Assembly: GCA_002436085.1 (NCBI GenBank)
Contig: DIXT01000027.1
Location: 1-64,000, forward strand
DNA: 64,000 nt
DNA from: Anaerolineaceae bacterium UBA6073
GTDB taxonomy: Bacteria; Chloroflexota; Anaerolineae; Anaerolineales; Anaerolineaceae
Reading direction: 5' to 3'
A program made the translations under genes and the position numbers. Positions 53,644 through 63,277 of the stretch are shown piece after piece. Each line of letters opens with the position of its first letter. Position 1 is the stretch's first letter. The notes below the pieces were generated by a model. That model saw only the letters and a program-made list of their open reading frames with translations, was not told where the DNA came from and did no database searches.

Positions 53644-55359
53644 CTAAGGCATGGTTTCTGCGTATGCGCAGATAAACGGGAAGCCTTCGACCAGAAAACC
53701 CTTGCCTTCTGTAAAACTTTGCAGTGGGTATTCTGCCAGGTCTTCCGCTCGGCTGAGGTACAAGCGCCCGGCTGCCGCCCGGGAAGCGTGCCACGAAGCC
53801 CAGAAACGTGGCGCGGAGTTATCTTGCTCGAAACGCGCAGCCCGGCAGGAAAGCACCAATCCCAGCGAGTCCTTAAGCTCAGGGCTCAGCGCCGGATCGT
53901 CAAAGGCAGCAAAAAGCTCAGGCGTGCCGTCTTCAGAGAGCCCGCTCCCCGCCAGATAGGCCAGATCCAGCTCGCTGCCGGCTTGGGCGTGCTGCAGGTT
54001 CTGCCGGGCAATCGTGCGGTCCACGTTCAGGAAGCTGAGCGTCAGCCCAAACGCCAGGAGGACCAGCAGCAAGCTGACTGCCAGGCGCTTGTAGGAGCGT
54101 GTGATCTCCATAATAATTGAGAGCGCCAGCACCCCGCCCAGAAAAACCATGAACACGTGCGCGGTCAGGCGCGCCTGCGTAAAGCCGTAGGCGGCTTCAT
54201 ACAGGCTAAGGCGCTGAAAAGCGGAAAACAAAATAACGCCGGTTTGCAGCAAGAGCAGGCTTGCCAGGATGGAAAAAAACAGTTTCCGCCCGCGGTCATC
54301 CCGGCGCGTAAGGGATGCCAGCCCGTAATGCACGAGCAGGGTAATGATGGCGGCCACCACCAGTTCAAAGAACCCACGTCGGGCATATTCCGCGTAAGTG
54401 AAGCCTTCCACATTGATATTTTGCGCCCCGGCAAAGAAATACTTAACCTGCACAAGCACAAAAGCCGCAAAGAGGGCATTTAGCGCGCCCAGGATAATCG
54501 CGCTCTCGGTCATCCCCAGGAAAGGTTTCACCAGCCCTTGGTCTGGTTCCAGCGCGAGCTTTTCCCCGGTCTTTGTTAGCGCGTGCCACACCAGTCCGAA
54601 CAAGGCATAGGTGAGAGCGAGCATGAACATCAAACGAAAGATAAACTCTTCAGGCTTCTCTATCTTGATCCAGTCCCAGAGGGCTGAAAAGCGGCTGGAA
54701 AACACAGCGTCTGCGGAGGCAAGCAAGAGCCCGAGCAGCGCGACCAGGGGCAGCGCGATGAGAATGCCGCGCAGCACCGCGCCCGAACGGCGGCGGCTGC
54801 CTGAATCCACAGCGTTTTGCTGTTTAGCCTGCTGCGATGACTGGATGAGACCCGCAGGCAGACCAACCAACACCGATGCCACCAGCCTCAGACCCTGCCC
54901 GGCGTATTCACGCAGGCGGTATACAAAGCCCTGCCCGTTCAGCAGACTGACGGCTAACAAAACTGTCCCGAGGATGGAGAAGAGCACCAGCGCGGTGACT
55001 GTGAAAGCTTCCAAGCGGAATGCGGTAAGGTCTGCCGCGGCGCTTACCATCAGCGCGAGCAGTATGCTTGTGTATGGTATGCGTCTGCGTTCCAGCGCGG
55101 CGGAGATAAAAATGACAGCCAGCAAACCGTTCACAAATATAGCCCACTGCGCGCCGGGCTGACGGTAGAAGAGAATGCGATCCATCAGCAATGCCAGGGA
55201 GAAAACCAGCAGCAAAATCCAAACCGGCTTGCTCAGTACCGCAACGGTCTCTGCATGCGGCTCCCACGGCGTTTGTCCGGGCTCATTTTTCGCGTCCAGA
55301 CCAGGTGCGGATGGTACACTCTCAGGGTTTTCTTTGTTTTCGGAAATTGAAGATTGCAT
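53644..55359 (-). CDS. DUF4173 family polytopic membrane protein
   Basis: 571 residues with about 11-12 hydrophobic segments. The core stretch LIALPLVALLGLLLASADAVFSSRF followed by a charged loop and YALFGLVWHAL fits DUF4173, often found next to sensory or regulatory genes. The C-terminal 130 residues carry a soluble part (RTIARQNLQHAQAGSELDLAYL) that resembles the tail seen in related proteins. Function unknown. About 315 bp upstream (55360-55674) hold no gene, only divergent promoters. Confidence 0.78.
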   Translation of the reverse strand: MQSSISENKENPESVPSAPGLDAKNEPGQTPWEPHAETVAVLSKPVWILLLVFSLALLMDRILFYRQPGAQWAIFVNGLLAVIFISAALERRRIPYTSILLALMVSAAADLTAFRLEAFTVTALVLFSILGTVLLAVSLLNGQGFVYRLREYAGQGLRLVASVLVGLPAGLIQSSQQAKQQNAVDSGSRRRSGAVLRGILIALPLVALLGLLLASADAVFSSRFSALWDWIKIEKPEEFIFRLMFMLALTYALFGLVWHALTKTGEKLALEPDQGLVKPFLGMTESAIILGALNALFAAFVLVQVKYFFAGAQNINVEGFTYAEYARRGFFELVVAAIITLLVHYGLASLTRRDDRGRKLFFSILASLLLLQTGVILFSAFQRLSLYEAAYGFTQARLTAHVFMVFLGGVLALSIIMEITRSYKRLAVSLLLVLLAFGLTLSFLNVDRTIARQNLQHAQAGSELDLAYLAGSGLSEDGTPELFAAFDDPALSPELKDSLGLVLSCRAARFEQDNSAPRFWASWHASRAAAGRLYLSRAEDLAEYPLQSFTEGKGFLVEGFPFICAYAETMP

Positions 55360-55674
55360 AAACTGCTCCTTGTGTTGTGTGAGAATTACACAGGATTATA
55401 AAAACTGGTTTGTTCCAAAGACCTTCATCTGCTCTCACGGCTTATCAACAGCTCTCAAAGTTTATCAGAATTGAGGTTGAAATAGCAATGGGGTAAAAAA
55501 TTCCGCCATACGTAGGGGCAGAAGCAGGCTCTTTTTGTATTCCCTTCCGGGTTTCTCTGCCAATTCGGGAATGCTCAGCTGCCACCCGATACCAGTTCTG
55601 CAGAAGAGGCACCGCGCAAGCCCGGTTTTAATGTGCTATACTAGATAAAATTCATTAGACTAAAGGAAAATCAA

Positions 55675-56523
55675 ATGAGAAAAGTAATCATCGCGACCGA
55701 CTCCAGCGCGTACCTCCCCCAGGAGTACGCCGACAGATACAACATTCCAGTCATTCCAATGACGCTGAATTGGGACGGACAAAGCTATCGGGACGGCATT
55801 GACATCAAAGCGACCGAGTTTTATACGCGCTTGTCCAAATCCCAAACCCTCCCTACTACCAGCCAGATCACGGTCCAGCAGTTCCTGGACTTTTTCACCC
55901 CCATGCTGGAAGCCGGCGACAAGGTGCTTTATTCCGGCATTTCCCTTGGGTTATCCGCTTCCTACAACTCCGCCGTCATCGCTAAAGAGCAGTTAGGCAA
56001 CCCCGAGAACATCGAAATTATCGAATCCAAACTGGTTGCTTCGGCGCTTTCCTTCCTGGTGCTCAGCCTGGCGCGCGCTTCCGAGGATGGCGCCAGCATG
56101 AAGGAACTGCTGGAATTGGTTCCGGTAATCTACTCCAAAATAGGCGTGTACTTTACCGTTGACACGCTGGAATACCTGCATAAAGGCGGGCGCATTAACA
56201 CCGCCAAACGCTTCATGGGAACCGCGCTGAACGTCAAACCCATGCTTGAAATCCGCGGTGGAAAAATTGAGGCTGTAGAAAGTGTTATCTCCCGCAAAAA
56301 AGCGATCACCCGCATGCTCGAGCTGGTTCAAAAACGCGTTGGGGACAGTACACCCGTGCGCATCAGCCCGTTCCACGCGCTGTGTGAGGACGAATGCCTG
56401 GCCATGGAAGAGCGGGCAATAGAACTCCTGCACCCGGTGGAAGTCATCCGGTCTGAAGTCAGCCCCGTGATCGGCGCGCATGTCGGCCCTGGCACGCTCA
56501 GCCTGGCCTGGATAACCGGGTAA
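55675..56523 (+). CDS. DegV family fatty-acid-binding protein
   Basis: 282 residues, full length. N-terminal VIIATDSSAYLPQEY, then GDKVLYSGISLGLSASYNSAV, the family's second block, and VDTLEYLHKGGRINTAKRF with the GRI motif; ends in GAHVGPGTLSLAWIT. DegV proteins bind fatty acids; many serve as FakB partners of a DAK-domain kinase FakA, which is not seen here. AAAGGAAAATCAA precedes the ATG, and TATACT lies at about 55637. Confidence 0.94.
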   Translation: MRKVIIATDSSAYLPQEYADRYNIPVIPMTLNWDGQSYRDGIDIKATEFYTRLSKSQTLPTTSQITVQQFLDFFTPMLEAGDKVLYSGISLGLSASYNSAVIAKEQLGNPENIEIIESKLVASALSFLVLSLARASEDGASMKELLELVPVIYSKIGVYFTVDTLEYLHKGGRINTAKRFMGTALNVKPMLEIRGGKIEAVESVISRKKAITRMLELVQKRVGDSTPVRISPFHALCEDECLAMEERAIELLHPVEVIRSEVSPVIGAHVGPGTLSLAWITG

Positions 56524-56544
56524 GGCACCCTAATCATTGAACAT

Positions 56545-56577
56545 CAAAAATCCGGTCGTCTCTGACCGGATTTTTGT
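56545..56577. terminator. Bidirectional terminator between degV and serpin
   Basis: AAAAATCCGGTC / GACCGGATTTTT stem (56546-56557 and 56564-56575) with loop GTCTCT. Confidence 0.9.
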
Positions 56578-56595
56578 TTAAGGGGATTGATAGTG

Positions 56596-57921
56596 TTAGC
56601 GGGGATCCGCCAGGCGCCCCATGAACAGGATGGCGTTGGTCTGGATATCCCGGATCAGGAACAGGAATGGATGGTCAAAACTAATCGTGTAGCTTTCGGC
56701 CGGCATGGAGGTCATCCCAACTACCACCGCGGTGGCAGCGGCCGCTTCCGTGCCCTCTTCGTTCACATCCACGTAGGCTTTATGCAGCAGGTCCGAAATG
56801 TAAAGGCTGCGCGTGTCTTCCATGCCCGAGAAGTCCGCGATACCAGGCGTGAAGGCGTCGGTCATGCCCAGCGTTTTCATCGTCTCACTGAGCCCGAACG
56901 AGCTTTCGAGCTTAAATTTTGGCATGTTCAGGGTCACCGAGGCTGTAGAAAGCGATCCTAAGATTTCATTCAGCCTGTCCGCGTCAAGCGAGGCTTCAAA
57001 CTCAGCCAGGCTGCCTTGCGCGGGCATCACCAGCACCATGGAGTACATCCCGCCCACATAAGGCAGTTCCACAGCCTCAAATTGCTCATCCACAAAGGCT
57101 TGCATGCTGCGCTGCGCGTGCATCATGGGTACGTCCACCTGGCTGCCATCCGCGAGGGTAAAGCTTCCCAGCGCGGTCTTGGATGGGTCGAATTGATTCA
57201 TCCAGGCGGCTTTGAAGTACACCGCGTTGGTCAGCACCAGGCGTGTGAGCGCATCAAGAACACCGGCTGGGATCAGGTCTTTAATCTTGTCATTGGTTTG
57301 GGCTGCCACCCACAGGTTAATCAGCGCGCGGGCATTTTCGGAATCGTTGAAGTCGACAGTTTTCAGATCCGCATTGTAATTGGCGGAAAGCGTGTTCAGA
57401 AATTGCTCGTTGAAGGCAAAGTCTTTTTGCCCCCAAAGCTGATTGGCGACGTTAAAGCTGAAGACTGGTTTTCCATCAAACTGGCTGTTGTTCAAAAGCG
57501 TCAGGTTCAGCGCGTTCAGCGCAGCATGCACGTCGCTACCGGGCAATTCAATCGCCAGCGCCTGTTCCATCTGCGCGGCGGTTTCACCTGCCGCCCCGGC
57601 GTAAGCCATCATCAGCGCGGTGTAAATGCTGTAGGGGGAATAAAACAGGTCGCCCTCTTTCCCAGCCAGCTGACGGTAGAGCGCCAGCGCAAAGGTATTA
57701 TTAGCGGTAGCAGCAGCTAACACAGCCTGCGCATCTACTTGTGGGTTGGTGATGTAAGCGTCTTTGCCGCTGTACTCGGAAATTTCCGCCGCGGGTTCTT
57801 GCGGCGTTTCAACAGGTTTGGTTGGCGCAGGCTCCTCGGGCGGTTCCACCAGGGGTGCGCAGGCGGTCAGCAGCATAGCAGCAGCCAGCCCGAAACTCAA
57901 CAGGGTTCTCAAAATCTTCAT
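56596..57921 (-). CDS. Inhibitory-type serpin lipoprotein
   Basis: 441 residues. Lipobox AAMLLTACAPL (Cys near 21), acidic Pro-rich linker, then a full serpin fold of about 380 residues ending in FDHPFLFLIRD. The hinge NEEGTEAAAATAVVVG before the reactive loop is of the mobile, inhibitory kind; by counting, the bait residues lie around GMTSM, so P1 is probably Thr or Met (inference). It would protect the cell surface or its secreted enzymes against serine proteases. Bacterial serpins are known in Anaerolineae. Terminators on both sides. Confidence 0.93.
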   Translation of the reverse strand: MKILRTLLSFGLAAAMLLTACAPLVEPPEEPAPTKPVETPQEPAAEISEYSGKDAYITNPQVDAQAVLAAATANNTFALALYRQLAGKEGDLFYSPYSIYTALMMAYAGAAGETAAQMEQALAIELPGSDVHAALNALNLTLLNNSQFDGKPVFSFNVANQLWGQKDFAFNEQFLNTLSANYNADLKTVDFNDSENARALINLWVAAQTNDKIKDLIPAGVLDALTRLVLTNAVYFKAAWMNQFDPSKTALGSFTLADGSQVDVPMMHAQRSMQAFVDEQFEAVELPYVGGMYSMVLVMPAQGSLAEFEASLDADRLNEILGSLSTASVTLNMPKFKLESSFGLSETMKTLGMTDAFTPGIADFSGMEDTRSLYISDLLHKAYVDVNEEGTEAAAATAVVVGMTSMPAESYTISFDHPFLFLIRDIQTNAILFMGRLADPR

Positions 57922-57971
57922 GTTAGCCTCCTCGCTAAGGAGCCATTAATCCTGGCTCTACCCTATAGACG

Positions 57972-58001
57972 CGAAAAAAGCCGCGATTGTTCCTCGCGGC
58001 T
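57972..58001 (-). terminator. Terminator of the YdcF-like gene
   Basis: AGCCGCGA / TCGCGGCT stem (57979-57986, 57994-58001); leftward T-run TTTTTTCG. Confidence 0.85.
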
Positions 58002-58053
58002 AATTTTCAACTTGCACGGGTGCAGTAGGCCCCGTTGCCCTCCTTGGGTAAGG

Positions 58054-58902
58054 TCAGCGCAGCAGCCCCTTCAATGAGGGCAGCTGAAGGTTCGTTGAGT
58101 CCCACAGGAATTTAACCCGGTAGAAGAAGATCCCCAGGTATTCGTGCAGAATCAGATTGGTACGGGCAATATTGCCGCCGTCAGGCATGACATGCGTGAG
58201 AATGGTCTTCCAATCCCAGCGCATCAGGTTCTCCCATGAACGCTGCGTGACGTTATAGTCGGTCGGCGCGGGGATGATGCTGATTTCCGGTGAGGCAAAC
58301 ATCATCAGGGCGCGTTCCATGTGTGCTGCTGAGGTGACCAGAATGACCGTGCGGATTTGCTTTTCGGTCAGAATCGCGCTGGTAAAGAAGGCGTCCTCCG
58401 CGGTGTTCTGGGACTGCGACTGCAGCACCAGCGCCTCCTGCGGCACGCCGAGACCTACCAGCATGGCTTGCATCTCTTGCGCGGGGGTTGTGCTGCGCTC
58501 CTGGCTGTAGCTCATATTCCCGCCGGAGAGGATAATTAGCGGCGCGGCGCCGGCTTTATAGAGCTGCGCGGCATACAGCACCCTATCCCCCGCGGAATTG
58601 ATTTCCACCATCTGGCGGGGCGTGTCCGGCGCTTCGGTGCCGCCGCCCAAAAGCACAATGGCATCCGCTTTCACCTCTCCCGCAGGCGGCATGGTGCGCC
58701 ATTCTAACGAGCGCGTGATGAACGCGGAGAAATACGCGTTGCCTGCCGCGCTCACTAGCAGCAGGCTAATAAGCACCAACCAGAAGGCGGTTTTAGGTTT
58801 CTTCTTAATCAGGAACAGCGTCAGGAATAACAAAATAGCGGTCAATCCAGCGGGCAAAATAAACTGGGGCAATACTTTCGAAAGATAGGCAATCATATCC
58901 AA
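58054..58902 (-). CDS. YdcF/SanA/ElyC-like (DUF218) membrane protein
   Basis: 282 residues. Two N-terminal membrane segments (about 10-32 and 38-62), then the DUF218 domain: DAIVLLGGGTEAPDT, RVLYAAQLYKAGAAPLIILSGG, SQSQNTAEDAFF (the family's conserved Asn-Thr-Glu) and VTSAAHMERALMMF with the His. ElyC and SanA affect envelope and peptidoglycan-lipid-carrier integrity. Domain outside the membrane. Reaction not known. Confidence 0.9.
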   Translation of the reverse strand: MDMIAYLSKVLPQFILPAGLTAILLFLTLFLIKKKPKTAFWLVLISLLLVSAAGNAYFSAFITRSLEWRTMPPAGEVKADAIVLLGGGTEAPDTPRQMVEINSAGDRVLYAAQLYKAGAAPLIILSGGNMSYSQERSTTPAQEMQAMLVGLGVPQEALVLQSQSQNTAEDAFFTSAILTEKQIRTVILVTSAAHMERALMMFASPEISIIPAPTDYNVTQRSWENLMRWDWKTILTHVMPDGGNIARTNLILHEYLGIFFYRVKFLWDSTNLQLPSLKGLLR

Positions 58903-58963
58903 CTCCTTAATAGGGCATTCTCTGATTCTGTTGCAAGAAACAAGCCTATTTTGGACTTACACG

Positions 58964-58990
58964 CAAAAAACGCGGAGCATCTGCTCCGCG
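58964..58990 (-). terminator. Terminator of the glycosidase-1 homologue
   Basis: CGCGGAGC / GCTCCGCG stem (58971-58978, 58983-58990), four-base loop; leftward T-run TTTTTTGCG. Confidence 0.85.
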
Positions 58991-59017
58991 CAATTTGCTG
59001 TTCGCTTTCTGTAAAGC

Positions 59018-60307
59018 TTATACCGGGAAAATCTGATCAAAGACCTCCGGGCAATGCTTCTCCACCATATCCGAGGAGAGGCTGCCCGTCCGGCAGATTT
59101 CAGCGTAGAAATCAGCGCTTTGCCTTCGCGTTCGCTGTTGGGTCTGCGGGTCCAAGCCCCATAAGCCGAATTTCTCGCTCCAGCCCCGCTCCCAGGCAAA
59201 ATGGTCCGTCAGGCTCCAATGGAAATAGCCGCGCACAGGCGCATTAAAGTTCACCATGTGCCACAAGGCGTGCACGTGTTCCGCCAGGTATCTCCGCCGG
59301 TAATCGTCGCGCGAATCATCGCAGCCGTTAGCGGTAATGAACATAGGCAGGTCGAACTTCCAGCCCCACTTGATGGCCTCGCGCAAGCCGGCCGGGTCGC
59401 TGGCAGCATGCACGATTTCCGATATGTTCTCCACAGCGGCCTGGTCGGGCGCGCCGCGCTTTTTTCTTTTCTCTTTCTTGATGGCCGATAAGGATTCTTC
59501 GCGCGCGAAATAATCAATGCAAAGAAAATCCAACCGCTCTCTCAGTTGGGGCAGGTTCTCACGCAGGCTGCCAAACTCCAGCCTACCGGTCTGGAACGCC
59601 AGCGGAAAGGCATTCCGGTCTGCATCTGCGCGGCCGGCCGCCCCGGACCACAGGTGCGTGAACCCGACCTGTGCGTCGCTTTGCAGCGCGTGCACGAGGT
59701 CGTAGGCTGCCGCGTGGGCCTTCGCCATGTTCACCAGTACCTTGCCGGCAGCTGCCTCGTCGCGCTTGCCTGGCGGGAAAGTTCCCGCGCGGTAGGCCGC
59801 CAGGGCGTAAGCGTTTGGCGCGCTAAAGCTCAACCACAGCGCGCAGTGCGCCTTAAGCGCGTCCACCACCCGCCGAGCATACTCCGCGAAGTAAGCTGCT
59901 GCCTGCTCGTTTTCCCAACCGCCGATTTCCGCGAACCAGCGCGGGTTAGTGTAGTGGTGCAAACTCACCATGGGGGTTATTCCGCGCTGCTTTAGACCGA
60001 TGAGCATCTCACGGTAACGGTCCAATGCGGGTTCATCCCAGCGCTCCGGCTCTGGCTGCAGGCGCGCCCACTCAACCGAAAGCCGCAGCGCTTTGTGGTT
60101 GCTTTCCTGCGCGCGGTCAAAATCCTCGCGCCAGCGCCCCGCCCACCATTCGCAGGCCCGTCCGGAATTACTTCCATCCAAAACATGGCCGGGTTGCTGT
60201 TCCCAGTCGGACCAGTCGCTAGCCGGGCTAGCGCCTTCCACACAAGTTGCGGCGGTCGCGCTTCCCCACAAAAAGCCTACCGGAAAGTTAAATGTAGCCT
60301 TTGGCAT
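59018..60307 (-). CDS. Glycoside hydrolase family 1 homologue without catalytic glutamates
   Basis: 429 residues from the ATG preceded by GGAGAAAAAA; an upstream frame to 60478 adds 57 residues with no similarity. Family 1 fold landmarks: FPVGFLWGSATAAT near residue 12, VSLHHYTNPRWF, RGYFHWSLTDHF and a WxxKFGL ending. But the acid/base TFNEP reads SFSAP (Ala163), the nucleophile ITENG reads ITANG (Ala326), the sugar-binding Glu of the FEW block is Ala371 (DHFAW), and the Gln of the AYQxEG block is Cys22. It can hardly hydrolyse glycosides; a binding or regulatory role is inferred. No signal peptide. Confidence 0.88.
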   Translation of the reverse strand: MPKATFNFPVGFLWGSATAATCVEGASPASDWSDWEQQPGHVLDGSNSGRACEWWAGRWREDFDRAQESNHKALRLSVEWARLQPEPERWDEPALDRYREMLIGLKQRGITPMVSLHHYTNPRWFAEIGGWENEQAAAYFAEYARRVVDALKAHCALWLSFSAPNAYALAAYRAGTFPPGKRDEAAAGKVLVNMAKAHAAAYDLVHALQSDAQVGFTHLWSGAAGRADADRNAFPLAFQTGRLEFGSLRENLPQLRERLDFLCIDYFAREESLSAIKKEKRKKRGAPDQAAVENISEIVHAASDPAGLREAIKWGWKFDLPMFITANGCDDSRDDYRRRYLAEHVHALWHMVNFNAPVRGYFHWSLTDHFAWERGWSEKFGLWGLDPQTQQRTRRQSADFYAEICRTGSLSSDMVEKHCPEVFDQIFPV

Positions 60308-60387
60308 TTTTTTCTCCATCATGCTTGCTGGTTTTATTTTAACCGCTTTCACGTCCGGCAGGCTAATGCTTTTTCCGGCTGCGGATT

Positions 60388-61920
60388 TCAGGCACTCTCC
60401 AGGCGCGGGGTCCAATCCGGCGCGCTGATTTGCACGCGCGTGATAAACACCGGCGCGTTCTCCCCACAGCGCAGCCACGTCCCCACCGGATGCTCTCCCG
60501 GTAGAAAGCGTTCCCCACCCGGTTTCTGCAGGCCTGCTTCCGGGCTAAGTGTCCAATTCTCAGCCTCATGCGCCGCGGGGCATTCTGAAATTACCAGGGC
60601 AAGCTGCGGATTTACCGCGCACACCAGCGAGGTTAAACGTTCGGTGCCAAGATCCAGGAGCGATTGCGCGAAGCGGTCGGCTGGCAATAGACCATCAGAT
60701 GTAGGGGTCAGGTACACGCCGCTCTCACATTCCACGCTCACCCGGCTGTAGGGGTCATTCAGAAAAAGCCCGGCAGCGTCCAGAAGTAAATCTGTGCTTT
60801 CCCAGACGCTGCTCAGCTTGAATACCAGGTCTGCCGGCACGGAACGCGCCGTCCAAACGCTGCCGTTATAAGTCTTGAATGTACCCTCGGGGTAGGAAAG
60901 CTTCTCATCCACCGCCAGCAGATAATAGTTGGCAGCACTGACCGACCCCGTGCGGGATAGGACCAGCCAATAGCTCGTATTCGCCAACAACTGCGGAGGA
61001 GCCGTGAAGGTGAGATCTGTCCAGGGATAGGCTTCCGATGCTAAAGCCGACCCCAAAATGGCAGCGGAGCTTAAATCCACGCCGCTGGGAATACCGCTGC
61101 CGTTATCCGCCTGCAGCGCGATTTTGAGCGAGTCCGTCGGGCTGCCGTAGCGCCTCACGCGCACCTGCACCTGGACAGGAACTGCGGCGCTGCCGTCCGT
61201 CGTAAAGGACTGCGCCGCCCGCTGAAACGAGCTGGTGTTTCCCAGGCTCTGGCTGCCCTGCTGAGCGGACGCGTTCCCCAGCACGCCGGTCGGCGGCTGG
61301 TAGACGCGCCATCCCAGCCGCGCGTACCAACCCAGGCATTCCAGCCGAACCGCCGCGCGGGTTCTTTCCGCGCGCCTGCCCGGGTCTTCCTTTGCCCCCG
61401 CAAACAGGCTCAAGCGTGCGGTAGGCTCCGCCAGTCGGGCGAGCGTCAGGTCGCGCAGCTGCAGCGCAGAGCTTTCCGCCATCAAACCGCCTTCAAGCAG
61501 CATATCTTTCTGTCCGTAGACTGCCGCGCTGCGCACGTCCTCTGCCCACTCGGTCCGTTTCGCGACGCCGAAATTTTCGCCCTGCGGCTGCAGTTCGGTA
61601 TAACTTACCGCGACTCGATTCGCGAGATCGTCCAGCGAGCGTGAGAGCGCGTACGCCCCTTCCCCCCGGGCAGCGCTCTGCACGTAACCCCACCACACCA
61701 GGCTGCCAAAGCGGTTGTAAATTCGCACCGACTTGCCAATCAATTCCGCCCACTGTGAAAAGCTGCCGGGAACGTTTTCCAGGTCCAGCAGCGCGCGTTC
61801 GCAGCCGCCTTGAGCCTTCCACGAGAGCGTCCGCACCCGCAGGCAGCCCGGCACAAAGAGCGGCGTCCCTTCTCTGGAGGAAAGAAACGCCTGAAAAGGT
61901 TTCTGGTTCAGTTCCATTTG
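60388..61920 (-). CDS. Phage-tail-like structural protein, last gene of the module
   Basis: 510 residues from MELNQKPFQAF; an upstream frame to 62061 overlaps the neighbour. The N-terminal part resembles tail or baseplate proteins (RVRTLSWKAQGGCERALLDLENVPGSFSQW). The middle (about 200-345) has a beta-sandwich of the kind with GSxTDSLKIALQADNGSGIPSG, seen in phage and adhesion proteins. The C-terminus ends without a known motif. Preceded closely by three overlapping genes reading the same way, so it belongs to one unit; call is by context and composition. Confidence 0.6.
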   Translation of the reverse strand, partial: QMELNQKPFQAFLSSREGTPLFVPGCLRVRTLSWKAQGGCERALLDLENVPGSFSQWAELIGKSVRIYNRFGSLVWWGYVQSAARGEGAYALSRSLDDLANRVAVSYTELQPQGENFGVAKRTEWAEDVRSAAVYGQKDMLLEGGLMAESSALQLRDLTLARLAEPTARLSLFAGAKEDPGRRAERTRAAVRLECLGWYARLGWRVYQPPTGVLGNASAQQGSQSLGNTSSFQRAAQSFTTDGSAAVPVQVQVRVRRYGSPTDSLKIALQADNGSGIPSGVDLSSAAILGSALASEAYPWTDLTFTAPPQLLANTSYWLVLSRTGSVSAANYYLLAVDEKLSYPEGTFKTYNGSVWTARSVPADLVFKLSSVWESTDLLLDAAGLFLNDPYSRVSVECESGVYLTPTSDGLLPADRFAQSLLDLGTERLTSLVCAVNPQLALVISECPAAHEAENWTLSPEAGLQKPGGERFLPGEHPVGTWLRCGENAPVFITRVQISAPDWTPRLESA

Positions 61921-61924
61921 TTCC

Positions 61925-63277
61925 TCACAAGATTTGCCTGCGGCTGCGGCACCAAGCCCGCACACCAATTGCTGCCGAGGGAAGCGCCGCCCCATTCGCA
62001 TCCACCTGAAAGCAGTAAAACCAGGACCGCGCTCCGGCTGGCAGCTCGAACCACGCGCCAACGCGCTTGTGCGCGCGCAGCTGCTGGCCGTCCACTACCG
62101 TATAGCTTTCGCGCGCAAAGCTGTCATCCATCAGGCGCGCGCCAACAGCTATCCCCGCCGGCGCGTCAAACCACGCAGAATTATCCTGCGGCAGCAAGAG
62201 CAGATCGTCAATCTCAAGCGTGTGGGTGCCCGCGGCTGGGATAAATGCCTGCAGGCTTAGCTTCAGCGCGGCGGGCGCGTAGCGCGGACTGAGTCCCCCA
62301 AAGGGCAGGCGCAGCGGTGAAAGCGCCAGAAAGCCCACCCCGCTGTGCGCATCCGCGATCGGCGTCTGGAAAACAGGCAGCGAGGGGCTGGCGTCCGCAG
62401 GGCTGAGTACAGCCCGAAAACGCACGCTCTCCGCGCTGATGGGAGTCTGGAAGCGCAAAAGCGGCAGAAACAGACGTCCGCCCAACAAGGCAAGCTCCGT
62501 ATAATCCAGCTCCCAGCTCGCGAATGCCTGCCAGTTGCCGCCCGACACGTTAAAGCGCCCAAAAGCGCCGTTGGAAGCGCCTGCCGCGCTAACCAACACA
62601 GCCTCTGGGGCGGCTTCGCCCTCCAACACCAGGGCAGGTTTTTCGGTGCTCGCCCGCTCGTGAAAGGCGCCCACAAAAAGCTGTCCGAGCGCTGCGCTGC
62701 TATTGTTCGTGATCTGCAGGCGGAGCGGTGCAGGCAGGTCGCTTTGCAGCGTGCTGGTATCCACGTAAAAGTAGTTGTCATTACCGGCTGCCAGACTGTC
62801 ATCCAGGTTCAGCAGGCTGGCGCTGTAGCCGCTGCCGGCGCTGTTTACAAGGGTCAGCGGCTGCTCCGCGCTGGCGAACCAATTCAGTCGGGTGATGACC
62901 AAATCAACTGCCATTGCCCCGCCTTCTTCATACGCCAGCGCTCCCGGGAGCGTGCGCAGTTCTGCCTGCAGCAAGCAGGTATACACCGGGTTTGCGCTTT
63001 CAGGGGGGTAAGCGCGCAGATAGATGGCGTGCCCCAAGCCTTGCTCGCTTTTCAGGCGCACAAGCTCCACGAGTTGCTCCAGCCGCCGGATGACCGCCCG
63101 CAGCTGCAGGGGGCTGCCGCGTAAGCCGACGCGCAGCGTTTCGGTTATGGTCTCGCCCGGCCCGGCGGTCGGGTCGTATTGGGTACCGAGCAAGCCGGGG
63201 TCCATCGGGCCTTCATTGATGCAATACCAGGCGCTTTCCTCCGGGTCCTCCAGGTTGCCCAGGTCCAGCCGGCTCAC
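61925..63277 (-). CDS. Phage-tail-like protein
   Basis: 450 residues from a GTG that overlaps the upstream stop (GTGA); a frame back to 63322 lies inside the neighbour. Beta-rich throughout. About residues 1-130 (YCINEGPMDPGLLGTQYDPT then LVELVRLKSEQG) look like a siphophage distal-tail type domain; the remainder contains lectin-like stretches (LSLQAFIPAAGTHTLEIDDLLLL). I cannot name a family. Four genes run as a block out of the window, as in tail gene clusters. Confidence 0.6.
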   Translation of the reverse strand: MSRLDLGNLEDPEESAWYCINEGPMDPGLLGTQYDPTAGPGETITETLRVGLRGSPLQLRAVIRRLEQLVELVRLKSEQGLGHAIYLRAYPPESANPVYTCLLQAELRTLPGALAYEEGGAMAVDLVITRLNWFASAEQPLTLVNSAGSGYSASLLNLDDSLAAGNDNYFYVDTSTLQSDLPAPLRLQITNNSSAALGQLFVGAFHERASTEKPALVLEGEAAPEAVLVSAAGASNGAFGRFNVSGGNWQAFASWELDYTELALLGGRLFLPLLRFQTPISAESVRFRAVLSPADASPSLPVFQTPIADAHSGVGFLALSPLRLPFGGLSPRYAPAALKLSLQAFIPAAGTHTLEIDDLLLLPQDNSAWFDAPAGIAVGARLMDDSFARESYTVVDGQQLRAHKRVGAWFELPAGARSWFYCFQVDANGAALPSAAIGVRAWCRSRRQIL

